Positions 1-16,886 of a DNA stretch of 64,000 nucleotides are shown here, one piece after another. The notes beneath the pieces are model-generated. The model ran no database searches and was not told the origin of the DNA. It worked only from the letters and a program-made list of their open reading frames with translations. Origin of the DNA: Scylla paramamosain (taxonomy: Eukaryota; Arthropoda; Malacostraca; Decapoda; Portunidae); assembly GCF_035594125.1 (NCBI RefSeq), contig NC_087171.1, forward strand, positions 14,584,267 to 14,648,266, written 5' to 3'. Within the stretch, counting starts at the first letter, position 1. Each line of letters begins with the position of its first letter. Both the position numbers and the translations under genes were made by a program.

Positions 1-1121
1 CAAGTTACTAAAACCATAATGACAGAGCAAACTTTTCTTTTAAAATATTTATTCTCAAGGCACACGGAGCAGCCTTTGCCTCGCAGGGGCGTGGTGGTGA
101 GGGTCGTGGAGCAGCCCCGAGGCGCCTGCTTGTGGTCTGCTGGTGGGAATTTATTCCTGTGATGGGTATTCAAGCAGTGCGTCATTCAAACACGTGGCGT
201 CCATTCAGAGAACAAATTGAAAAGGAAGATGAATACTTGACCATTCTAATTCTGGCATATTCTTTATATTCCTGTCGCTAATCGATAAATGTTTATTCAA
301 GGTATAAAATAAGGTAGCTGAGAAAACGAGCCTGCATGAAAACGGATCTCCCTCCCTATGATCAAAACGGCCCTTCTCAGAACAAAATCATACTTATTAC
401 TATGAATATTTCGTTTCTTTGAAGATAATAGCAATAATTCTGGTGTCTGTAACAGCTAGTTCTTTGACTGTTTAAGTTAACGCGCTCCTTATACTGTGTT
501 ATTATTTCTGTTTGGCCGTTTTGACATATAGTGAATCTGAAATAGCCGGGTGTTTAACGTAGTACTGTTTTACTACTTTTTATACTGTATTTTTATTATT
601 GTATTATTAGTATTGTAATAAGTTTAATATAATTATGCTTTAGTGTGAAAAGGGGCTGGTAACTAGCTTGTTTAGATACTCGTGCGTGCTGCACTCTAGC
701 GGCGAACAGTAGAGATAGCTCAGACGGGAGTGAGGAACCGCCACTGTCCGCACACTTGCGCTTTGTGTTACACCTGTGAACGCCTTCCCTCTTCGCCTCT
801 ACACCTTAGAGCGCCAGAAATAATTGGTGAGTGTTGAATATTGTACTTGAACGTGTTTGATGGATAGATCAGGGAAGTGGAGTTGTAGTCTGTATATTGA
901 TGTTGTTGATGTTAATGCTTCTACTACAATAGTTACAGCAATAAACATGGTAACAACTAGTAAAGCAGGATAGCTTTTATATACGGTACTGCTGTTTTCT
1001 TATTAAGTAAGATTGAATTTGAATTTGAAACAAAAAAAAAAAAAAATCGGGTGATAGGGTGTGACCGTTTTCTTAACAGACTGGGCAGTTTGGGTGAGGG
1101 TCGTTTTAAATTGAGGCCGTT
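1..1121. other. Mostly unique non-coding sequence with a possible non-coding exon edge
   Basis: No open frame here looks like a protein. Positions about 650-826 are more GC-balanced than their AT-rich surroundings and end in TTG followed by GTGAGT at 827-832, a strong match to a eukaryotic 5' splice donor. Such a segment could be a non-coding first exon followed by a long intron, but no promoter, cap site or partner acceptor can be shown. A 15-base A-run lies at about 1032-1046. Confidence 0.3.
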
Positions 1122-1145
1122 GAGAGAGAGAGAGAGAGAGAGAGA

Positions 1146-1176
<31 letters not shown>

Positions 1177-1178
1177 TG
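1122..1178. repeat. Compound microsatellite (GA)n-(CGTG)n
   Basis: About 12 GA units run directly into about eight CGTG units, which then decay into related TGCG and TGTATG words up to about 1205. The CGTG half alternates purine and pyrimidine. Confidence 0.95.
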
Positions 1179-1390
1179 GCTGCGTATGTGTATGCGTGCC
1201 TGCGTGACATCATCAGTGGGTCGGCGGGGCACTGAGGCCAGCACATATTTCACTGCTTCCTCTTTAAAGGGAAAATCTCCGAGCCGCGAGTCTTCAATTT
1301 AGCCTGGTCATATTTTTTTGACTTAAATTTTTGCATTACTGTGAAAGGGCCAGAGTATTTTTCCAGGTTCTGAAAATTGGAAATAATTTA

Positions 1391-5190
<3,800 letters not shown>

Positions 5191-5211
5191 AAAAAAAAAA
5201 AAAAAAAAAAA
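5191..5211. repeat. Poly(A) run of 21 bases
   Basis: A21 on the plus strand, followed by AGACC and further A-rich sequence. It may be the tail of an old retroelement insertion, but nothing recognisable lies upstream. Confidence 0.85.
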
Positions 5212-6889
<1,678 letters not shown>

Positions 6890-7330
6890 AAGTGTTTCTC
6901 CATCGCATTCCATTCCACTATGCCACTTCTTGTCATCCCATTCCCATCCTCTTACATTCTCTCTAGTCCCGTTCCTATTACATTTTCTTTTTATATCATC
7001 CTATCCTACTGGTTTTTGATTCCATATCCATCCCATGTCACCTTATCCCATCTCATCCTGTTGTTGTTTTTTTTAATTACTTGCCCGTTCTATTTCATCC
7101 TATTCCATCCCCATCACACTATCTGGTAATTTAAATTATTCTATATTCACTCTGTTCCTTCCTATCCAACTGTATATTTCTATTCTGATTCCATTTCTTC
7201 CTTTCCATTCCAACCTACCGCTTTTCAACACAAATCATATCCCATTCCATTATATTCTGTCCTATCCCACTGCTTCTATGTAATTTCATTCCATTTCATC
7301 CTGTGCGTCCATTCAGCTTGCAATTCCTTG
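6890..7330. repeat. Degenerate ATTCC/ATCCT-type satellite-like block
   Basis: The plus strand is dominated by pyrimidines broken by CAT and TAT words: CATTCCATTCC, TTCCATCC, TCCCATTCCATT, TATCCCACTG and CATTCCATTTCATCC recur about every 5-15 bases over some 440 bp. No unit is exact, but the shared pentamer ATTCC/ATCCT is far more frequent than in the flanks. The block looks like an old, decayed simple satellite. Open frames in it are artefacts. Confidence 0.6.
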
Positions 7331-8359
7331 CATCTCACAACTCGCCCTGCACCAAGCCACACGTACCGCTACTCAGTCATTCATTTACCATCGCTAGAAT
7401 CCCACCGCACCTTCACTAAAATAACAGGTTTGTCTGATTTCGAGCCTGTGGTCGAATTTGTGTTTAGAATTTTTCACTTCAGACGGCGCGTGGGGAGGAA
7501 GCATCGCGTTTAAGGTTTTAACATTGCATCGTGCGTCAGTAGAACACATTATGCCTCTAGATAGAGTTTGCCGGCTGTGTGGTATCGACCCTTTGTGAAT
7601 GTCATGGCAGGAACGTTTCTCTAGTCAAAGATGCAGTAGAAAGCTTTTTGCCGGTAATCACGAAAAAAAAAAAAAAGTAAGAGTAAGACAAAAGAAACTT
7701 CCATCCGATATTTTTTTTTCTTTTTTTGTTATTCATGGACATGTGTGAGTTTAACATCAGTGAGTGAAATTGGCGTGTTACAGTACAAGGAGCGGCGGAA
7801 GAAGGGCTGGAAGTATTCGCTTTACGTAGGTCTTCCCACCCCGCTACCCATCTCTTGGGTGCAAAATATGAGCCACGACAGAGTTATTCATCTCTGCCTC
7901 TGAGACACGCTACAGCTTTGTAAACACCAACTAAACCCCCACAAGTCCCTGTCCCTCCCTCCTCCTTTACCTTCTTTCTGCCTCTCTCGTTCTCCCCTCC
8001 GCTCCTCCCTTCCGTGGGCGTGCAGGAGGGTGGAGGAGGGCGGGAGGAAGAAAGGCAGTATCTCAATGTCTGCCCCTCACGCTCCGCAACCCTCACATTA
8101 ATTATATAAATTGAACTTCTTAAGCTTACGTCTGTTTTTTGGTTTGCGTATAGCGAGGGTCGTCTGTCACCGTCAGGAAGATGCGGTCGTTTCTTCCTCC
8201 CTCACTCCCCCCCTCTCTCTCTTTCTCCTTTCTTCCTTTTACTCTCCTCTCCGAACCGCCATCCGCCCTTGTCCATCCCCTCTTTCTTTGCGTCTATCCG
8301 TCTACATATTCACTCACCCATGACTTACTGAAAAAAAAATACACTGGTTTACAAAGCAT

Positions 8360-8363
<4 letters not shown>
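7331..8363. other. Non-coding sequence with pyrimidine-rich blocks
   Basis: No gene seen. Positions about 7930-8050 and 8185-8285 are C/T- or G/A-rich with CCTCCC words. Homopolymer runs occur at about 7663-7676 (A) and 7710-7727 (T). Confidence 0.55.

Positions 8364-8439
<76 letters not shown>
8364..8439. repeat. (CA)n microsatellite, 76 bp
   Basis: Uninterrupted AC dinucleotides. The (GA)n tract at 8566 lies about 130 bp downstream. Confidence 0.98.
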
Positions 8440-8441
<2 letters not shown>

Positions 8442-8564
8442 TGTTTTCGCCGGCCTGGCTGCGTTGCGATGAAAGGTCAAGTGTATGGTTCCTGAGGACG
8501 TCATTAAGGTGATGGTCTGCAGGCGAGAGGGGATGGCAGGAGAGAGAGGAGGGTAAAGGGGGAT

Positions 8565-8565
<1 letters not shown>

Positions 8566-8631
<66 letters not shown>
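8566..8631. repeat. (GA)n microsatellite, 66 bp
   Basis: Uninterrupted AG dinucleotides, preceded by a purine-rich stretch from 8515 with AGAGAGAGGA. Confidence 0.97.
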
Positions 8632-8635
<4 letters not shown>

Positions 8636-8649
8636 CAGTTGTCAAAGCT

Positions 8650-8650
8650 C

Positions 8651-8692
<42 letters not shown>

Positions 8693-8800
8693 ATACTACT
8701 ACTACTTCTAACAACTACTACTTACTACAACTACTATACCATTACTACACCACTATAACTGCAACTACAACAACCAATGCATCAACCACAACGCGAATCA
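8650..8800. repeat. (CTA)n microsatellite decaying into ACT/AAC words
   Basis: About 14 perfect CTA units (8650-8691) are followed by progressively imperfect ACTACT, ACAACTAC and CAACTAC words to about 8800. This is a graded decay of a trinucleotide array. Confidence 0.9.
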
Positions 8801-9122
8801 CCACTAAACACAAATAAACTATCATCCCAAAACATGGACACTACCAACCTAACCATATTGTTTTAACCTAGCGTCCTTTGTTCAGGCCTTCTCCAGCGTG
8901 TATGCATTTAGGACCCCCGCGCTGCTCTCCATCTAGGCTAACATTAAATGAAACTCGTGTCTTGTTTTATTTACCTCGAGGGAGCTGGCGACGACGATGC
9001 CACACGCGAAACTCCCCTTAAAGAATGACTCCAGGGTGTTCTTTTACGTCACAGCGATGACCCCAAAGTTCCCCCGGCCTCGCCTTGCCAGTCTTAGGGC
9101 TGGCAAGGGACGCTGGAGAGAT
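8801..9122. other. Unique non-coding sequence
   Basis: Mixed sequence with no repeat or gene signature, leading into the 100-bp duplication. Confidence 0.55.
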
Positions 9123-9320
9123 GGGGAACTCGAGGGTTACCGAGCGGTTTGGAATAATGGGAAGACGAACAGGGAAATAGATACTCGTGGATACACAAAT
9201 AGATAGGTAGGTTGATAGATTTGGGGAACTTGAGGATTAACTATTCGTGTGGAATAATGGTAAGGCGAAAGGAAGTATACTCGTGGGTACATCGATCGAT
9301 AGGTTAGGTTGATAGATTGT
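9123..9320. repeat. Diverged 100-bp tandem duplication (two copies)
   Basis: GGGGAACT at 9123 recurs at 9223, exactly 100 bp later. The shared order is GGGGAACT, GAGG and TTA, GGAATAATGG, ATACTCGTGG, then GATAGGT and AGGTTGATAGATT. Divergence between copies is visible but the order of words is intact, so this is a true tandem duplication rather than a shared microsatellite. Confidence 0.85.
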
Positions 9321-9719
9321 TAGATAGGTACGAATGTGGATGGATGTATGTGGATTGGAGATGGATGAATAGAAAGTTTATTAGATATATATCGAAATAG
9401 GAGTTCAGTTCGTTTAGAATACTGAACAGAAAGGGCATTATGAAAGCAGGGAGAGAACACAGACATGCAGAGTTTGATACAGGAGACGTTAAATATGGAG
9501 ATGGATGTATAGATTTGTAAATAGATACACGAACTCATAAAATCTGAAAATAATACATGCATACAAAAATAAACGAATGAGTATGAGTATAGATAACATA
9601 AGAATAGACAGATACATAGATAAATACACGCAAACACACAGGAAGATAAACAGAGAGCTCCGTGAGTAGAACGCGAAGCTAGAGAAGACAACAATGGAAG
9701 TCTTTAGGAGAAACAGCTT
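9321..9719. repeat. Degenerate GATA/ATAGAT-rich region
   Basis: AGATAG, GATGGATG, ATAGATA and ACATAG words recur to about 9640 without a fixed period, continuing the GATAG tail of the 100-bp unit. No coding potential. Confidence 0.5.
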
Positions 9720-10160
9720 AAAGGAACTGAAAGACCTCAAGAACTTACCAACTTACTGCAAACAGAAAGTAAGAGAAAAGACAAAGGAAGACCACAAAAG
9801 GTTGGAAATTAAGGACAACAATAAAGAGAGGAGAGAAAGAGGAGCTGAAAAGAGAAAGAGAAAATAGAAAATGCGGGGAGCAAAGTGCTGGTGGAGGAGA
9901 GAGAGAGAGATCAGGAAAGTGTGGGGAGGAGAGGAGACCTGGCGAAGATATGGGCAAGACCACCAGAAGACATAAAAAGACCTTCTCCAATAAGGGAGAG
10001 AAACCTGCACCTTGGAGACACTCAGGAAGGATGGATGGAGGGAGGGAGAGAGGGAGAGAGAAGTAAAAGTAAGGGAAGGTGCATGTATGGAGGGAAGGCA
10101 AGAAGGCAGGAGGGAGGAGGGAGGAAAGGAGGAAAAAGTAAAGGGAGATTCTTGTAGGGA
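9720..10160. repeat. Purine-rich tract
   Basis: Over about 440 bp the plus strand is mostly A and G, with GGAGAGAG, AAGGAAG and GGGAGGG words and a short (GA)n at about 9897-9910. The minus-strand frames across it, rich in F, S and L, are compositional. Confidence 0.6.
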
Positions 10161-12411
10161 GGACGTCAGTAAGGGAAAGGGAAGATTACATTCAGGTGAT
10201 GGTCGTGAGCACTGCCATGTAATGATACTCCTTATGCCTGGTCTTTCTTTCCTTCACTCCTTCTCTTTCCTTTTCTTATTTCCAGAAACTGTAAATAACT
10301 TCCTTTGTGTCCTATATTTCTCCCTTATCAAGCAAAAACTGTAGAGTAGCACATTTTTTTCACTCCTGGTAACGTTGTTGTAGTCTTGTTAATTTTCCTC
10401 TTTCCTCTACGTATGGTGGGCCTTATGAGGGGAGAGGAAGGGAAAGGAAATAGGAGGTAAGGTTACGCTGCCTGGCCACAGTGGGCTCTCTTCATTTCCT
10501 GTGTGGCGGTAAAGTTGAGAAACAAGTCCGCGGCGACTCGCTCTCTGGTGGCCGATGGGAAGGGGAGCGCCCAATGACTGTCATGTTCAGGACAAGTTGA
10601 GGAAGCACAGTGTCAAAAAGGAGCGTATTCTCAAACATTTCCGTCTCCTATCAACTTTTTTTTTTCTACTATTTTTCTAGAATTACTAGGCTATTATGGC
10701 TAGAACAGTGACTAACTAAGGGCTTGGTTGTGGCATTTGGGAATTGTTACCCTGTGAGCCACCATCAGATCCTAATTGATTTGTTGAGGTTTTCATGCAT
10801 ACTTTCAAGATTCCAGTGACAGTTCAACAAAGATTCTTAAGTCCATGGTAAAAATAATATCTTCGAGAACCCAATTAAAAACGTGGTCTTTGAAAGTGGT
10901 GATATTGGCAGCCAATAACGTATGAGAATGTGTGCTAAAGACTCTTAATATAGTATTTTCATGACGAATCTGAAATTTTATATTCTTACCTTTCTACTTT
11001 GGGTAGTTGTTTGTGGCTGACATGCCTCGAATTGAAACTTCCTTTTAGATACGAGTAAATTGAAAAAAAAAAAAAAAAATGGATTAAAGGTGATGCGTGA
11101 CAGGTATATTGTGTTCCGCCATAATGAACCCTGCATGTGCACAGGAATCCGTGTAATCAACTAGAATTAATGGATTTATTCAATCGGTAAAAACTGAATG
11201 CAATGTATCGCCTCATTCAGCGTTAAAACATTTTTAGTAATTCCTCATTGACCTGATGCGGTAAACACGTGGCGGCTGCAGCATTCGAGGCACACGAGAC
11301 CCTCCTCTTGCTGGGAATGCCGTGAAAAAGTTATAAGAAGACACCTGTTGCCTCGGTACTCGCCGGGCGTCGCGCAGTGTGTTGCTGCAATGAGGGACTT
11401 CTGTGGAGAGAACCAAGTGTTATCAGCACCATGGAAGCAAAAAAAAGTATATGAATAGATTGATTCTTATGGTAATGACAATGGTAACAGTGATTTATTA
11501 TAATGAAAATAATAACAATGACGATACAGATGTTAATTGATCTTTTCCGAATCACTAAATCCTTTAGCTTATGTTGTCACTCTGTCTTTCCCGTGGGTAC
11601 TCCTGATCGTAACCTATCTGTATCTTGTCCTATCGCTTTAGTTCCTCCTCAGGATCCCCCAAAGCGGAGGTGCCTTTGGCGTTTTGGATACAGTTTTGTA
11701 CATTTGTGAACAGTACAACAGCGGGAATAATAACAACAACAACAACAACAGCAATGCAGCCCACATCATCACAGAGAGTTAAACTTAATAACATGGTCGG
11801 GTTTAATGAAGGTATTATGGAGGTGGTGAAGGGAAGGCATCTCACCTCGCATTGTAATGATGGCGTATACAAAATCTGAGACGCAAGCCGGAATAATATT
11901 AAGAAAATACGAGTGGGAGACAGTACTTCATGAATACCTTGGGAAAGCTGAGGATAAGGAGTAAAGGGGTGACTAATCTAGTGGTTCATGGGATACTAAT
12001 GAAAGCTCCAATCTTGCCTCTAACGATGAAGGGATTAAGATGATTTTACCGTCAGCTGTAGGGAAGACAGTGATTCGCTTCTCTGCCAAACTCAAAAGGG
12101 CAAGGAGTACCTGAAGGAGGAGATCTATTATTTGGAAGTTTCTCCTGATGTTGTTCTTAACAGATTTTGTTACTTTAAGTTAGTTCCCGCAAACTGTGTA
12201 CATGAAGATTGAATAAGATAGGACAAGGACCACTTCAGACCGTATATAGAAAATGGATTGATTTGAAATGCAATGAAATGATTATCAAATGTTAACATCC
12301 AAGGTGGAGTGGCTCCGAATTGTTATGGAAATAAATTGAAACAATAGCAGATTACAAGGTAGAGGAGAAAGACCACGAGCATCATAGCGGTAGCAGCCAC
12401 GAAGCTGAGAT
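10161..12411. other. Non-coding sequence
   Basis: No gene recognised. An A17 run lies at about 11063-11079 and a short (AAC)n at about 11731-11751. Several short frames overlap on both strands between 11230 and 11870 without a recognisable protein. Confidence 0.55.
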
Positions 12412-12418
12412 ACACACA

Positions 12419-12466
<48 letters not shown>
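12412..12466. repeat. Compound (CA)n-(GA)n microsatellite
   Basis: AC units (12412-12436) switch directly to GA units (12437-12466), ending in GAATGAATGAAT. Confidence 0.97.
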
Positions 12467-12471
<5 letters not shown>

Positions 12472-13883
12472 TGAATTTGACCGAGGAAGTGCCCTTGAAG
12501 ACTGCATTTCGGTAACTGATGTATTTAATTAACGAACAGTCCATACCAATATCGATCAGACTCCTCAGCGTGGTGCCCGGACATTACCAGGACAAAACTT
12601 TCCCTTTTAATAAAGCTGTGCTCTCTTGTATTGCCTTGTATAAACTTGTCTTCTCATGCATTTTATTTCCCACCCGCTGCTGTGTTTTTGTATTTTCAGT
12701 GTTCCTCGATTTATTAATATGTTTTGGTGTTTTCTTTTTAATGCGGTGTCTCCCTTTTTCACTTTGCTTTTAATATCACAGAGCTTTGTAATGGGATGTA
12801 TCGGTTTTCGTCATGTTGTTTTTTCTCTTTTTTTCTTTCATGTTTTTTTTTTTATCTTCGATATGTTTTCTCTTTCATCTGCAGCCTTTGGTGTTTGTGT
12901 TTGTGTTGGTGGTTGATGAATTACGCTGCAGATATAGATCGTTATATGTCTTTCTCCCCTATAAGTTTCAATCTACTCATCTATCTTTCCGTTAAATCTT
13001 TCTGTAATGTATGAACAAGTTATAATTTGTGTTGACAGTATTTAGCTGTCACTTCCACCAGCGTGTCTGTCTTTTCGGAACCATCAACGTCCACCAGCTC
13101 ATTAATTCACATATTAATTCCTATTCTTTTTTTTTTTATAAACGTGAGACTCAGTAGGCTGTAACTTCACCACTTTAAGCAATTGAACGTAGACATGCAA
13201 GTTAAGTAATCACTCGGACACTTGTAATGAATTTGCTCACTTGACCGTTTCATATGTCAATCACGTTCATCAGAGTATCATTGAGGGAGTAGCAACCAAG
13301 TCAATTTATCAGTAGAAAGAAGATGTGCTGCTTGACTTAATGATTAGAGCCACCCAAGAATACATCGTCAGGTGGAAAGGCCTCTCATCCATTCACCACA
13401 CCGAGGTTGTTGTGATGAGGACGGTACTTAGAGGCTAGAGAGAGAGAGAGGGAGAGGGAGAGATCAAGGGAAAGCTATATTGAGGTCAGCCTGTCTATAC
13501 GTGAAGGTTTGAGTTCCTTTTATCTCTTACTTGCTGCTTGTCATGTTAAAATAAGGCTCATTTGATTTGTCTGCCCATACATTGAGTATTTTATAAGCTG
13601 GCAGGTCGTCTTTCGTACAAAAATTGTCGTATATTTTGAAGCTCGTAATGCTGGACAGGAATGATGAGAAACGCTTCATACTAATCTCGTTTAATGCTCG
13701 ACCAGTGCTCACTACATGGCTCTTAAAGTAAGTTGTCGTTCTCATAAACATCTGGAAATTTCACCGAATAAAGAAATAAAAACAGAAGAACATTGCAGTT
13801 TCTCTTCCAAACGACATTAACTTCTTGACATTTATAATTGTTTTTTTTCTTTTTGTGCTTGTTAAAATATAATTGCTATCCTA
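12467..13883. other. Non-coding sequence, T-rich in the first half
   Basis: Positions 12600-12910 are strongly T-rich, giving overlapping frames full of F, L, S and C that are compositional. An imperfect GA stretch lies at 13437-13464. No gene seen. Confidence 0.55.
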
Positions 13884-13903
13884 GTGTGTGTGTGTGTGTG
13901 TGT
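13884..13903. repeat. Short (GT)n microsatellite
   Basis: About ten GT units. Confidence 0.9.
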
Positions 13904-14160
13904 CCTTCGTTCTTACATAATTTGACACACTACTTCAATGTATTATTACAGAACAGAACCCAGCTCATGTTGTCCTTCAAGGTCTAGAATCTAGAGAGAC
14001 AGAGATAACTATATAACAACGGTATATTTATAGAGACACGGGGAAGGAGCGGAAGTAGTCACAAGCGTACTTACAAATACGAGTAGCGAACTTGAGAAGG
14101 GCCGTCAGTCATCCATCGCTTCCTGGCCCACACCGCTCCTTGCCCCACACCGCCAGCCGC

Positions 14161-14300
14161 ACCTGCTACCACCCATTCATAACAACTTTTAGCTACGCGC
14201 GCCGAACTCTCCGGGTGCTGTCTGGAGCTCTAGAGGGGGAGGATAATGGACGGGGAAGGGATTAATAACTTTGCTAATTCAGCTTGTCACTGCGATGAAG
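14161..14300. repeat. GC-rich dispersed repeat, copy 1
   Basis: This block matches 16128-16260, about 2 kb away. The 37 bases 14161-14197 align with 16128-16164 at 32 identities. Further on, GGAGGATAATGGA and GGGATTAATAACTT here correspond to GGAGGATAATAGA and GGGATTAGTAACTT there, and both end near a GATGAAG word. Both copies begin in CACACC/CACCTGCC-rich sequence. There is no coding frame and no terminal repeats are visible, so the element type is unknown. Confidence 0.75.
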
Positions 14301-14650
14301 ACTGGCCTATATACTGACAGGGGATCACGGCCATTGAGCAACTGACTTACACTTTGGACGCCTCTCAAGTCATCCTGAAGTACTTGAACCAAAGTATATT
14401 TCACGTGATGTAAAAACCTGGCGAGACTAATCCCGTGGCAAGACAAGGGAATCGACATAAATGTAATCAAAACCTCCAAAAAAAAAACTCCAAAAACTCC
14501 AAAACCTGCGTTGTAAGTCTGCTTCTGAAAACTCTCGGACTTCATAAGGACCCTAAACAGCCCAAAGTAAAACTCACTGGGAATAATATAAATTAGAAGC
14601 ATAATGTGTGGGATGAGGAAGAGATGAGCTTAGAAATTGAGTTATAATCG

Positions 14651-14686
14651 CTAACCTAACCTAACCTAATGTGATCTAACCTAACC
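14651..14686. repeat. Short telomere-like (CCTAA)n block
   Basis: CTAACCTAACCTAACCTAA, then a spacer of about eight bases, then CTAACCTAACC. This is the complement of the TTAGG repeat of most arthropod telomeres, here internal and very short. Confidence 0.8.
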
Positions 14687-15862
14687 ATTGTGCCTTCATC
14701 TGAAGTCTGGACGAATAATTCAGTATAGTTAAACGAAAGGCAGCCGTGAGATATCTGGATGAAACACAGAAAGGAAATATGAAGAGGGAAAAATTGTCGA
14801 GGATTTTAATAATGGCTCGATGTCAGGTCTCAAGAGGAGGTGAAGTTGGGGAATGTTTTTTGTCAAGTTCTCGAAGATTTGGTGGGACTTAGTGGTTACT
14901 TCATCTTAAGTCTCTGTCATCTCTCTAGAATGTGACATTGGATTTTCTGGCCCGAAGTTTTCTTTCCACAGTCCCTTATTTTAATATACTGCCACCGTCT
15001 TCGTGGGTCTTTCTGTAAGTTTCTTAGTTTTTAATAGAACAAGATGTTTATGCACCATTACACTAATAAATCACGTCAATTTAACATGCTGCATGGTTGC
15101 GTGAATTTCCTGTTAAAATTCTTCTCGTGAGTATACCTATTTGTTCTGCAGTGTTGAGGTTCACTTCTATATATTTATTAGTTATTATATTGCTTTATTA
15201 ATAATGCCACAGAGTCCTTCATGGCTACTTGATTATTTATTTGTTTTTTTGCATTAATAGTTTATGAATTTATCAAAGAATCTCTGAAACACCTTCCGCA
15301 ACATTTATGTGCAATATTTCAAATATTTTAGTGCTTCCAACTTTACGAAAACATTCTGAATATTTGACACTCACATTTGCAATATTTCATAAGTTCACAT
15401 CTGCAGTGCTTTTACTGGGAGGACAGGTCGAGTTGTTTTAATTTCTTTATTGTGTTTCTTGTGGGAGAACAGTTTCATTGTTGCTGTTTATATTTAGGTC
15501 ACTCATACTGGAATATCTATAGTGAGGCACGGAGACCAAGGTTGTATGTTATATTTCAGTACATCGTTTCATATCCATGTCTAATTTCAGCACCATTTGT
15601 ACCTGGGTATAGCCATTCGGTACCTCTTGAACATGACTAGTTTACAGGTTTATATTTGGTCAACATCTGAATAGAATGTAAATGTTTGATTTAGCTTAGT
15701 CATTCTTAAAATCAATGCATCATATACGATAGTAGAAAAAAGAAAAATAATAAAATTTCACTGGATTATTTATCTATATGCTGTATTCTAAGCAAGAAAT
15801 TTATTGCATATTTCAACTTTTATAGCTTCCTCATTTGATTATGTTTTTATATTCTTAAATAT
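14687..15862. other. AT-rich non-coding sequence
   Basis: No genes or tandem repeats. Around 15300-15400 AATATTT words recur (GCAATATTTCAAATATTTTAG, later GCAATATTTCATAAG), a weak local repetition. Confidence 0.55.
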
Positions 15863-16090
15863 TGCATGTAAGAGTATTAGAGTGACCAAGGGAGGGAGCA
15901 GCTGCGCAGATGTACCTTTAGAGGCAGAGAGATAATTTTGATAAGTGGAATTCGAGAGACAGGAGGAGAGGAAGCTACGCAAGTATACTTCTAGACACAC
16001 AGATAAAGGCATGTAAGAGTATTAAAGAGACCGAGGTAGGGCCCAGCTAAACAAATACTTCTACATACGAATATCTTAGGAAAGATCGCT
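15863..16090. repeat. Diverged tandem duplication, about 147-bp period
   Basis: GCATGTAAGAGTATTA occurs at 15863 and again at 16010. Each is followed by a GACC(A/G)AGG word, a GCAGCTG- or GCCCAGCTA-like word and a CTTCTA- or CTTTAG-like word. The second copy runs straight into the dispersed repeat at 16128, so the two may belong to one larger composite element. A weaker resemblance to 13990-14095 suggests that the composite was copied twice. Confidence 0.6.
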
Positions 16091-16127
16091 ACCTCCCACG
16101 GCTAGTCACTCCACGCCCCTCCCAAAA

Positions 16128-16260
16128 CACCTGCCACCAGCCATTCATAATAACTTTTGGCCACGAGCTCCAAACTACCTCGCTACTGGAAGGGGGCTAC
16201 AGCGGAGGAGGATAATAGAGGGGAGAAGGGATTAGTAACTTAGTCTGCCAGCGTGATGAA
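16128..16260. repeat. GC-rich dispersed repeat, copy 2
   Basis: Partner of 14161-14300 in the same orientation. The best-conserved parts are the CCATTCATAA-AACTTTT segment and the GGATAAT ... GGGATTA-TAACTT segment. The middle (16165-16200) is poorly conserved. Confidence 0.75.
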
Positions 16261-16425
16261 GGGAGAGCGTGAAGGAAGTGAAGGCAGGCTGGCTGGCAAA
16301 GAAAAGAGTGAGGAGGGAACGCCCCAATAGGTGTTGATGAAGGAAAGGCCTTTGTGTCGGTGTGAAATTAGGTGTTGTGTGTCGCACCTCTTTGTTCGTG
16401 TTCGTTGTGAACTTGCTATTAGTTG

Positions 16426-16528
<103 letters not shown>

Positions 16529-16819
16529 CTTAACAATATCGGAGACATAACATACTTCATCATTAAGAGAATTAGCATATTTAAAGTCACACATGTAGCA
16601 CTGAAAATAACAGCTGTTCATTAAAGAAATATAGCCTTCAAAGTGGAGTGGACAGGAAGAGCTTCAGCCTGTATGGTTAGTGACGTCACAGCGGAGAATG
16701 AGCTCTTCTGAGTGGTGACAGTTTCCATATTTCATTGCCTTTTTTTTTTTTGTTTGTTTTTCAGAAATTTCAAAGCGCAGAGAAAATTTAATGATATTCT
16801 ACTGATTACTAGCGTCTAC

Positions 16820-16886
16820 TTTGTTATCTTCAGTAATTTCTACACGGCCTGATTTGTTATCTTCAGTAATTTCTACACGACCTGAA
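16820..16886. repeat. Recent 33-bp tandem duplication (two copies)
   Basis: TTGTTATCTTCAGTAATTTC begins at 16821 and again at 16854, and both copies continue into TACACG and CCTGA. The only difference I see is GGCCTGA against GACCTGA, so the duplication is young compared with the other duplications in the window. Confidence 0.9.
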
